A DNA stretch of 7,350 nucleotides, from assembly GCA_900551965.1 (NCBI GenBank), contig URYF01000072.1:1-7350 (forward strand), read 5' to 3'. Positions 1-5,955 of the stretch are shown here, piece by piece. The notes beneath the pieces were generated by a model. That model was not told the origin of the DNA and did not search any database. It saw only the letters and a list, made by a program, of their open reading frames with translations. This DNA is from an uncultured bacterium. Its GTDB lineage: Bacteria; Cyanobacteriota; Vampirovibrionia; Gastranaerophilales; Gastranaerophilaceae. Position 1 is the stretch's first letter, and each line of letters opens with the position of its first letter. A program made the translations under genes and the position numbers.

Positions 1-38
1 TTCGGATTTATTCAAATATTAAATTCGAAGAATTTTTT
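1..38 (+). terminator. Probable rho-independent terminator of an upstream rightward gene
   Basis: Bases 1-9 (TTCGGATTT) pair with 21-29 (AAATTCGAA), and a further A-U pair forms at 10/20. This gives a 10-pair stem with one G-U wobble and a 9-base loop. A run of six T follows at 33-38. The wobble pairs in plus-strand RNA but becomes a C/A mismatch in minus-strand RNA, so the hairpin fits termination of a plus-strand gene lying before the window. It could be bidirectional and also end dnaX, whose stop is at 69-71, but the T-run needed for that would lie outside the window. The stem is AU-rich and may extend left of base 1. Confidence 0.45.
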
Positions 39-68
39 ATTGTATCTTTATGTATTTAAATATACCTA

Positions 69-1982
69 TCAATCGATAAACTTACCTTCAAACAAATCCA
101 TCACCATATTCACCCCATCAGAATGATATGAATCCGCAGATTTTTTCGCAGGTTTGGCAAGAACTTCATCTGCAGTATCTTGTACTAAAACCTCCTCATT
201 TTCATCATCAGTAGATATATCATTAGATTCTACAGACATGATAGGTTCTGCCTGCGGTTGAACCTTCGGGGGTTGGACAGGTTGTACTGATGGCTGCGAT
301 TTAGGGGATTGCACTGTGGCAGGGGCAGGCTTCTCATCATCTGCTGCCGCACCTTGTTCTTTTCGAATCGCTTCATCACCTGCTTCAGGTGCCCTTACAA
401 TAACTCTTTTCACCGCGGCACCAAATACTGCATTTGCTGCATCAACAATAAATACGTGTTTTGAACCTTCCGGCCCGAATTGTTTCAACCAGCTTTGATT
501 TTTTATTGATATAACAACTTCATCAGCTGAAATCTTAACAGGCAAAGCCTGCTGTTTTAAAATTGCACGGGACGGAAAACTTGAAACATTTTCTAAAAGT
601 TTTGCCCAGGCTGTCTTTAAAGAATTTGACGGTGCCGGTTTTGATGTCGGGACTTCATCTGTTAAAACCTCTTCTTCTGTTACCTGAGGTTTAGGCATGG
701 CTGTTTGCCTAACCTCCGGTTGAGAGGCAGGTTTATCAATTTTAACAGGCTTCATAATTTCAGGCTTTTTAACAGGTGATGGCGGAGTATTGTAAGGGGA
801 AGAATTAACAACCCTTTGCCCTTCGCCAGATTCAAGCATTGAAATCCTGCGCTGTAAATCTTCCAGCTTTGTATTTTGTGCAAGGTTTGACAAATCCAAA
901 ATTGCAACATCAAGCCATAATTTAGGGTTAGCTGTCAGTTTTAATTCCTTAATATAAGAAGCACATTTGTCAATTAAAGAAACAAGCTGATGTGTTTCTA
1001 TATTTTTAAGGCTGTCAGATAATGCTTTAGACTGTTCGGAATTCAACTGAACAACAGCACTATCAATACCGGAACCAACTGATTTTAAAATTAAAGCGTT
1101 TCTGAAATATTCAAGCAGGTTTGATAAAATTTGAATAGGTTCATTTCCCTGATTATAAATATCATTCAAAACATTCAGAGCTTCATTTTGGTTAGAGTCT
1201 GTAATCGCCTTAAATAACGACGTTAAAGACACAAATGACAATCTGCCCAGTAGAGAATTTATATCGTCTACAGAAATAGCGTTATCTGTTGAATTTAAAA
1301 CACTCAACTGGTCTAACAAAGCAATACTGTCACGCATTCCGCCTGCTGAATTTTGGGCAATATAACTAAGTGCTTCATCCGTTATATTAATTTCTTCACT
1401 ATTAGCAATATACCTTAAATGTTTTGCAATATCATCTGTTGTAATACGTTTGAAATCAAATCTTTGACAACGGCTCTTAATTGTATCCAAAACTTTATGA
1501 ACTTCGGTTGTCGCCAAAATAAAAATAACATTTTTCGGTGGCTCTTCCAAGGTCTTTAGAAGTGCATTAAAGGCTTGGTTAGTAAGCATATGAACTTCGT
1601 CTATTATATATATTTTGTAGCGGCTCTGAACTGGCGCTAATGCAACTTTTTGGATAATTTCATCGGCATCATTAACTGAACGGTTGCTTGCCGCGTCAAT
1701 TTCTATAACATCTATCGGTATAGAATTTGTAATATTTTTACAATTTTCACACTCATTACAAGGAGAAATTGTCGGTCCTTTTTCACAGTTCAAAGATTTT
1801 GCAAAAATACGAGCAGTAGAAGTTTTCCCCGTTCCTCTAGGCCCTGTAAATAAATATGCATGCGAAATTCTATCCATCTGAATAGCATTTGCAAGAGCCT
1901 TTTTAATATGTTCCTGCCCGACTATCTGTTCAATAGCCTGTGGACGGTATTTCCGATATAAAGGTATATAATTTTTATTCAT
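69..1982 (-). CDS. dnaX: DNA polymerase III subunit gamma/tau (clamp loader ATPase)
   Basis: This is the AAA+ motor subunit of the clamp loader, which opens and loads the beta sliding clamp at the replication fork in the cytoplasm. The 637-residue product has Walker A GPRGTGKTS (47-55), a zinc site C66-x8-C75-x2-C78-x2-C81, Walker B IIDEVHML (126-133), sensor 1 ATTE (157-160), the SRC arginine-finger motif (170-172) and sensor 2 GGMRD (214-218). The helical oligomerisation domain spans about 245-370. A Pro/Lys-rich linker (395-455) leads to a compact C-terminal domain (about 455-532), a second Pro/Gln/Glu-rich linker (535-615) and a short conserved-looking end, DLFEGKFID. I chose the start at 1982 because family homology begins at MNKNYIPLYRKYRP. 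The frame stays open for 56 more codons, but that extension is hydrophobic, unlike DnaX, and runs over the divergent gene. No Shine-Dalgarno precedes 1982; see the promoter at 1992-2000. No convincing slippery site for a gamma/tau frameshift was seen. Confidence 0.97.
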   Translation of the reverse strand: MNKNYIPLYRKYRPQAIEQIVGQEHIKKALANAIQMDRISHAYLFTGPRGTGKTSTARIFAKSLNCEKGPTISPCNECENCKNITNSIPIDVIEIDAASNRSVNDADEIIQKVALAPVQSRYKIYIIDEVHMLTNQAFNALLKTLEEPPKNVIFILATTEVHKVLDTIKSRCQRFDFKRITTDDIAKHLRYIANSEEINITDEALSYIAQNSAGGMRDSIALLDQLSVLNSTDNAISVDDINSLLGRLSFVSLTSLFKAITDSNQNEALNVLNDIYNQGNEPIQILSNLLEYFRNALILKSVGSGIDSAVVQLNSEQSKALSDSLKNIETHQLVSLIDKCASYIKELKLTANPKLWLDVAILDLSNLAQNTKLEDLQRRISMLESGEGQRVVNSSPYNTPPSPVKKPEIMKPVKIDKPASQPEVRQTAMPKPQVTEEEVLTDEVPTSKPAPSNSLKTAWAKLLENVSSFPSRAILKQQALPVKISADEVVISIKNQSWLKQFGPEGSKHVFIVDAANAVFGAAVKRVIVRAPEAGDEAIRKEQGAAADDEKPAPATVQSPKSQPSVQPVQPPKVQPQAEPIMSVESNDISTDDENEEVLVQDTADEVLAKPAKKSADSYHSDGVNMVMDLFEGKFID

Positions 1983-1991
1983 GATAAAGTA

Positions 1992-2000
1992 ATTATAACA
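1992..2000 (-). promoter_or_regulatory. Extended -10 promoter of dnaX
   Basis: Read on the minus strand, these bases are TGTTATAAT, a perfect extended -10 element (TGn plus TATAAT). The hexamer ends 9 bases before the dnaX ATG at 1982. Transcription would normally start about 6-7 bases beyond the hexamer, leaving a leader of only a few bases. No good -35 hexamer lies 16-18 bases upstream, which extended -10 promoters can tolerate. The site is A/T-rich, so a chance match is possible, but the location in a 43-base divergent gap and the lack of any ribosome binding site in front of dnaX agree with it. Confidence 0.5.
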
Positions 2001-2025
2001 AATAATAAACAAAATAGGACAGTTT

Positions 2026-2925
2026 ATGAACTTAATTAAACCAAAAAGACTACAAATCGATGATACAATAGGAATTATAGCACCATCAGGAAATGTTAAC
2101 ATAAAAAAAATAATGCAGGCAAAATCATATTTTGAAAAAGCCGGATACAAGGTTAAACTTGGGAAAAATATAGAAAAGTGTCAAAATTATTTAGCCGGCA
2201 CAGATGAAGAAAGGCTTGAAGACTTACACAATGCATTTTTAGATAAGGAAATAAATGCAATAATATGTGCTCGCGGCGGCTATGGGGCATTAAGACTTAT
2301 TTCAAAAATCGATTATAACGTCATAAAAAATAATCCCAAAATTTTCTGCGGATATTCCGATATTACAATTCTAAACGCGATGTTTTTAAAACGGGCAAAT
2401 CTTATATCTTTTTCCGGAGCAATGGCACAGAGTGATTTTGCCGATGAAAACATCAATGATTTTACGAAAAAAGAATTTTTTAAAAGTTTATCCGGAGAAA
2501 ATAATCAAATCACCCCGGAAACTCCGATTGTCTATAATTCCGGAGATACCAAAGGAATACTGTTTGGCGGAAACCTTGCAACTATTACCTCGCTTTGCGG
2601 GGTTGATTTTATTCCTGATGAAAAATTCATATTTTTTGCAGAAGATTTAAATGAACCGGTTTATAAAATCGACAGGTATTTTAGGCAGCTTTTGAATATC
2701 CAAAAATTCAAAGAAAACATCACAGGAATTATTCTTGGAGATTTTTTAGACATAGACAATCAGGAATATTTTGACAATTTATTTAAAGAATTAGCCGAAG
2801 AACTCAAGATACCGATTATCGGAGGTTTTCCAATCTCACACAGTGACAGAAAAACCTCGATACCTTATGGGGCAGTGGCTCAATTAAATAACAACAGTTT
2901 AATTATATCAAGCTACACTATTTGA
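2026..2925 (+). CDS. ldcA: LD-carboxypeptidase (muramoyltetrapeptide carboxypeptidase, peptidase family S66)
   Basis: The product is a cytoplasmic serine peptidase that removes the terminal D-alanine from murein tetrapeptides, letting tripeptides re-enter peptidoglycan synthesis. It is 299 residues, the usual family length, with no signal peptide or membrane segment. The N-terminal half has IIAPSG (17-22), the ARGGYGALR segment (82-90) and the nucleophile elbow GYSD with Ser111. The C-terminal half has GILFGGNL (177-184), an AED motif giving the probable catalytic Glu206, and GGFPISHSDRKTSIPYG (266-282) with the probable catalytic His272. The Ser-Glu-His order and spacing match the family triad. 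A modest Shine-Dalgarno AGGA at 2016-2019 sits 6 bases before the ATG. The gene is divergent from dnaX and its last 8 bases overlap the end of the convergent stress-protein gene. The symbol is by family; an L,D-specific microcin-immunity (MccF-type) role is a less likely alternative. Confidence 0.92.
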   Translation: MNLIKPKRLQIDDTIGIIAPSGNVNIKKIMQAKSYFEKAGYKVKLGKNIEKCQNYLAGTDEERLEDLHNAFLDKEINAIICARGGYGALRLISKIDYNVIKNNPKIFCGYSDITILNAMFLKRANLISFSGAMAQSDFADENINDFTKKEFFKSLSGENNQITPETPIVYNSGDTKGILFGGNLATITSLCGVDFIPDEKFIFFAEDLNEPVYKIDRYFRQLLNIQKFKENITGIILGDFLDIDNQEYFDNLFKELAEELKIPIIGGFPISHSDRKTSIPYGAVAQLNNNSLIISSYTI

Positions 2926-3772
2926 CAATTAAAACATCTGATTTTGCGTGCTCCAATATCCTTTTACTTACGGAATTAAGTAAAAATCTTGATAGTTTTT
3001 TTCTATCTCTGACACCGCAGACAGTTAAATCAATATTTTCTTTTGTAATAAATTTGAGGATTTCAACAGCAGCTGTTCCGTTTAAAATCTCTTTCTTAAA
3101 AACCGAAAACCCTTTATCTGTAAACATTTTTTCATATTTATTTAACAAAAGCATCCCCGCTGTTTCCTGCTTGTGCTGCATATCCAACATCCACCCGGCA
3201 TCAAGTGTACCTTCTAAAAATAAATAATCCGGAACATCGTAAACCGTCGTTAAATAAATCTCCTTACCTTCAAAATTAAATGTATCAAGACATTTTTTAA
3301 CAACATTCAAACCGGTTTCGGAAGAGTCAAGAGTAAAAAGAACCTTTTGCCTTTCATTTCTTTGTTTTGAAATGTATGTAGAAACATCAACCGCAGATGC
3401 GACCTCCTGCGAAACAGAACCCAGCCACTTTTGAATACCTTTTTTGCCATGTGAACCTAAAACAACATAGTCATAATCCGTTCTGCCACAGATTTCTAAA
3501 ATACACTCAACAGTCTGACCACACATTTTGATTTTATCACCTATAATAAAATCCTGCTCTTTTAAGAATCTTTCAGAATAATTCAGGATTGAATCAGCAG
3601 AATTTGTACACTGAATTGCAAATTCACTATCCTCTAATGATACCGTATCCGGCAAAAAACTCCAATCAATTGCACAAAATATATCTACCGTAAAATCTTT
3701 CATCCATCGCGAAAAATTTTGAATTGAATGATAACTTATTTTTGAGCCGTCTGTACAAAATAATACTCTCAT
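2918..3772 (-). CDS. Universal stress protein, tandem UspA domains
   Basis: This 284-residue soluble protein has two UspA-type alpha/beta domains (about 1-134 and 142-284). Family members bind ATP or act as small-molecule sensors under starvation and stress; the partner here is unknown. Domain 1 starts RVLFCTDGS (Asp8 at the expected nucleotide position) and keeps the phosphate-binding loop as GSHG-x8-GS (106-119), with eight rather than the more common nine residues between the glycine pairs. Domain 2 starts VLFTLDSS (Asp149), but its loop (253-268) has GVRD and NS where GxxG and GS are expected, so it probably does not hold ATP in the standard way. The start is supported by a strong AAGGAG (3779-3784) 6 bases upstream. 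A CATAAT box at 3800-3805 (minus strand) could be its -10, but no -35 was found. It is convergent with ldcA, with 8 bases shared at the ends, and divergent from the sigma factor. Confidence 0.88.
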   Translation of the reverse strand: MRVLFCTDGSKISYHSIQNFSRWMKDFTVDIFCAIDWSFLPDTVSLEDSEFAIQCTNSADSILNYSERFLKEQDFIIGDKIKMCGQTVECILEICGRTDYDYVVLGSHGKKGIQKWLGSVSQEVASAVDVSTYISKQRNERQKVLFTLDSSETGLNVVKKCLDTFNFEGKEIYLTTVYDVPDYLFLEGTLDAGWMLDMQHKQETAGMLLLNKYEKMFTDKGFSVFKKEILNGTAAVEILKFITKENIDLTVCGVRDRKKLSRFLLNSVSKRILEHAKSDVLIVK

Positions 3773-3825
3773 ATTTTTCTCCTTTTTGTATCAAAATAAA
3801 TTATGTTAAGAGAAATTACATTAGC

Positions 3826-3854
3826 TGGTCATATACAATTTTTTTTGATATGAT
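3826..3854 (+). promoter_or_regulatory. Candidate sigma-70-type promoter of the sigma factor/gcvPB cluster
   Basis: TGGTCA at 3826-3831 (4 of 6 matches to TTGACA) and TATGAT at 3849-3854 (5 of 6 matches to TATAAT) are separated by 17 bases, the optimal spacing. Transcription would start near 3861, giving a leader of about 44 bases before the ATG at 3905. The predicted start falls on the palindrome at 3860-3873. The region is A/T-rich, so similar matches can arise by chance. Confidence 0.35.
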
Positions 3855-3859
3855 AGAGA

Positions 3860-3873
3860 TGTAATAGATTACA
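3860..3873. promoter_or_regulatory. 14-base palindrome, possible operator
   Basis: TGTAATAGATTACA consists of perfect 6-base inverted arms (TGTAAT/ATTACA) around a central AG. It lies in the divergent intergenic region, at the predicted transcription start of the rightward cluster and 31 bases before the sigma factor ATG. A separate half-site ATTACA lies at 3815-3820, near the leader of the stress-protein gene. The size and symmetry suit a dimeric helix-turn-helix repressor. I cannot assign a regulator: it differs from NtcA (GTA-N8-TAC) and GlnR (TGTNA-N7-TNACA) in spacing. As RNA it would form only about 5 A-U-rich pairs before AAATTTTTT, too weak for a convincing terminator. Confidence 0.4.
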
Positions 3874-3904
3874 AATTTTTTGTTTATTAGGATTAGTTAT
3901 AGTA

Positions 3905-4522
3905 ATGTCAGCTGAAGAAAATGTAAAACTAAGGGAATATAAAGATTTAATAGAAATCATCGCTAAGGTTGAGTACCAAAAATTTTCACGCTCACACCTT
4001 ATTGAGTTGCCGGAATTAGTAAATATCGGTACACACGCGCTGTATATTCTATTCAAAAACCACCCTCCGGAATCTTATAACAGTACATATTTGTCTACTG
4101 CAATAAAATGGGCTATCAGAAACGAAGTCAGAAGACGTTACAAATGGTACACACTGAAGAATAAACAATCAGCCTATGACGAAGACAGTGAAACCAATGA
4201 CGTTGAAATGAGGGCGGAAGTTTACAAAAATATTCTATCAATAGATGAATTACAAGATGCAGAAGTTCCAACCCAGATTAAAGCAAATGATAGAACTCCA
4301 GAGGAATCCATAGAATTTTCAGAACTCAAGGACGGAATATTGGAATCAATGAAAAAACTTCCTCCAAGAGAACGAGAGCTCATTGAATATAAATTTTTTA
4401 AAGAAAAGAAGTTAAGAGAAATAGCAGAAGAATTTAACATTTCACAATCAAGAATATCAAGAATAATCCAAACAGGACTAGACAGAATAAAAAAAGACTT
4501 GGCAAAACAGGGGATAATTTAA
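3905..4522 (+). CDS. RNA polymerase sigma factor, sigma-70 family, small divergent type
   Basis: The 205-residue product should bind RNA polymerase core and direct it to a promoter subset. Residues about 30-83 look like a shortened region 2: LPELVNIGTHAL matches the core-binding helix, and STYLSTAIKWAIRNEVRRR (60-78) matches the -10 recognition helix. Residues about 145-200 are a clear region 4, with LPPRERELIEYKFF followed by a helix-turn-helix (REIAEEFNISQSRISRI, 171-187) and a basic end. Between them, 91-143 is strongly acidic (about one third Asp/Glu) with no recognisable region 3. There is no region 1. The layout is closer to FliA/SigF or ECF types than to a housekeeping factor, but I cannot place it in a named group. 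The ATG at 3905 has AGGA (3889-3892) 12 bases upstream, a long spacing, and no alternative start lies closer to it. gcvPB follows after 3 bases, so the two are probably co-transcribed and perhaps translationally coupled. Confidence 0.85.
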   Translation: MSAEENVKLREYKDLIEIIAKVEYQKFSRSHLIELPELVNIGTHALYILFKNHPPESYNSTYLSTAIKWAIRNEVRRRYKWYTLKNKQSAYDEDSETNDVEMRAEVYKNILSIDELQDAEVPTQIKANDRTPEESIEFSELKDGILESMKKLPPRERELIEYKFFKEKKLREIAEEFNISQSRISRIIQTGLDRIKKDLAKQGII

Positions 4523-4525
4523 AAT

Positions 4526-5953
4526 ATGAAAACAATTTTTGAAAAAAGCAGCGGTACAGACGGAATAAACCTTACAGACAAAAAGGTTAATACAAACTTC
4601 TTACCGCCAGAATCCTTGCGTACAGGGGATATCGGTCTGCCTCAAATGAGTGAATTAGAGGTTATGAGACATTACAAAGAATTGTCCGATATGAATTTCT
4701 GTATAGAAAAAGGTTTTTATCCGCTTGGCTCCTGCACTATGAAGTATAACCCAAAAGTTAACGAGTTTTTATCCTCCCTGGAAGGGTTTAACATTCACCC
4801 TAATTGTGATGATTCTATGGCGCAAGGAGCGTTAAAACTTATGTATAACCTTCAAAATGCGCTTTTAGAAGTTACAGGAATGGATGCTATTACATTAAAG
4901 CCTTCTGCCGGTGCACATGGCGAAATGACCGGCATGATGATTATTAAAAAGTATTTTGACACAATCGGCGAAAACAGAACAAAGGTTATAATTCCTGATT
5001 CTGCGCATGGTACAAACCCTGCAAGTGCTAAAATGAGCGGTTTTGATATTGTTGAAATAAAATCGAATTCAAAAGGACAAGTTGATATAGAGGCACTAAA
5101 AGCCGTTCTGGATAAAGATGTTGCTGCGATTATGTTAACTAACCCTAATACTCTGGGGATTTTTGAAGAAAAAGTTGAAGAAATTTCAAAAATTATGCAC
5201 GATAACGGCTCATTATTATACTACGACGGGGCAAACTTTAACGCAATTATGGGCTGCACCAATCCAAAACTTATGGGGTTTGATGTTGTTCACCTAAATC
5301 TGCACAAAACATTTGCAACCCCTCATGGCGGCGGCGGACCCGGTTCAGGACCGGTTGCAGTCGTGGAAAAACTAAAAGAATTTTTACCTGTGCCGGTTAT
5401 TGATTTTGACGGTCAAAAATATTATAGAAATTACGATTTAAAGCACTCAATCGGTAGTGTTAAGGATTTTTATGGGAATTTTTCGGTTTTAGTGAAAGCC
5501 TATGCTTATATTCTTATGATGGGTAAAAATTTAAAAACAGCTTCTGAAAATGCTGTATTAAATGCAAACTACCTAAAAGAAAAATTAAAAAAATATTACG
5601 AATTACCGTATGATGAACCTTGTATGCACGAATTTGTAATAACTGGTGAAAAACAAAAACATGAAAACGGAGTTTCAACTCTTAATATTGCAAAAGCATT
5701 GATGGACGGAAATGCTCACCCGCCAACGGTTTATTTCCCACTAATTGTCCATGAGGCAATTATGATTGAACCAACAGAAGCTGAAAACAAAGAAATTTTA
5801 GATGAATTTGTTAATACAATGATTCAAATTGCGCAGGATTCAAAAACTAATCCAGAAAAGATTTTAGCAGCTCCGCATACCACACCTGTTAAAAAGATAG
5901 ATGAGGTTACAGCTGCAAGACACCCTGATTTAAAATACATTAAGGAAATATAA
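4526..5953 (+). CDS. gcvPB: Glycine dehydrogenase (decarboxylating) subunit 2, GcvPB
   Basis: This is the PLP-bearing half of the two-subunit P-protein of the glycine cleavage system. With GcvPA it decarboxylates glycine and passes the aminomethyl group to lipoylated GcvH in the cytoplasm. The length, 475 residues, is typical. Landmarks are FYPLGSCTMKYNPK (64-77), PSAGAHGEMTGM (126-137), DSAHGTNPASAKMSGF (158-173), YYDGANFNAIMG (232-243) and LNLHKTFATPHGGGGPG (257-273), where Lys261 should form the Schiff base with PLP. A further conserved-looking stretch is NAHPPTVYFPLIVHEAIMIEPTE (396-418). All expected active-site segments are intact. The ATG follows the sigma factor stop by 3 bases. The only purine-rich site, AGGGGA at 4509-4514, is 11 bases away, so coupling to upstream translation is plausible. 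The partner gcvPA and gcvT/gcvH are not in the window, although gcvPA often sits directly upstream of gcvPB in other bacteria. Confidence 0.97.
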   Translation: MKTIFEKSSGTDGINLTDKKVNTNFLPPESLRTGDIGLPQMSELEVMRHYKELSDMNFCIEKGFYPLGSCTMKYNPKVNEFLSSLEGFNIHPNCDDSMAQGALKLMYNLQNALLEVTGMDAITLKPSAGAHGEMTGMMIIKKYFDTIGENRTKVIIPDSAHGTNPASAKMSGFDIVEIKSNSKGQVDIEALKAVLDKDVAAIMLTNPNTLGIFEEKVEEISKIMHDNGSLLYYDGANFNAIMGCTNPKLMGFDVVHLNLHKTFATPHGGGGPGSGPVAVVEKLKEFLPVPVIDFDGQKYYRNYDLKHSIGSVKDFYGNFSVLVKAYAYILMMGKNLKTASENAVLNANYLKEKLKKYYELPYDEPCMHEFVITGEKQKHENGVSTLNIAKALMDGNAHPPTVYFPLIVHEAIMIEPTEAENKEILDEFVNTMIQIAQDSKTNPEKILAAPHTTPVKKIDEVTAARHPDLKYIKEI

Positions 5954-5955
5954 AT

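Noticed and set aside
53..62. TATTTAAATA palindrome after dnaX
   Set aside because: Pure A/T symmetry of 10 bases is common by chance in this composition and has no other support.
765..773. Possible -1 frameshift site (GTT AAA AAG on the minus strand) in dnaX for making a gamma form
   Set aside because: The slippery heptamer would need A or a matching base before AAA AAG; here it is T, so re-pairing in the -1 frame is poor, and no stimulating structure was evident.
1967..1972. TATAAT on the plus strand as a -10 box for ldcA
   Set aside because: It lies inside dnaX codons, has no -35 at 16-18 bases (TGGACG is 20 bases away) and no TGn extension, so it is no better than chance in this A/T-rich DNA.
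1983..2150. N-terminal extension of the dnaX reading frame by 56 codons
   Set aside because: The extension is hydrophobic, unlike DnaX, overlaps the divergent ldcA start, and family similarity begins exactly at the internal ATG at 1982.
2922..3227. Plus-strand open frame of about 100 codons opposite the stress-protein gene
   Set aside because: It is antisense to a well-supported UspA domain, has no ribosome binding site and no recognisable domain.
3829..4056. Minus-strand open frame across the start of the sigma factor and the promoter region
   Set aside because: It is a shadow of the sigma coding sequence with no family features, and it would cover the divergent regulatory region.
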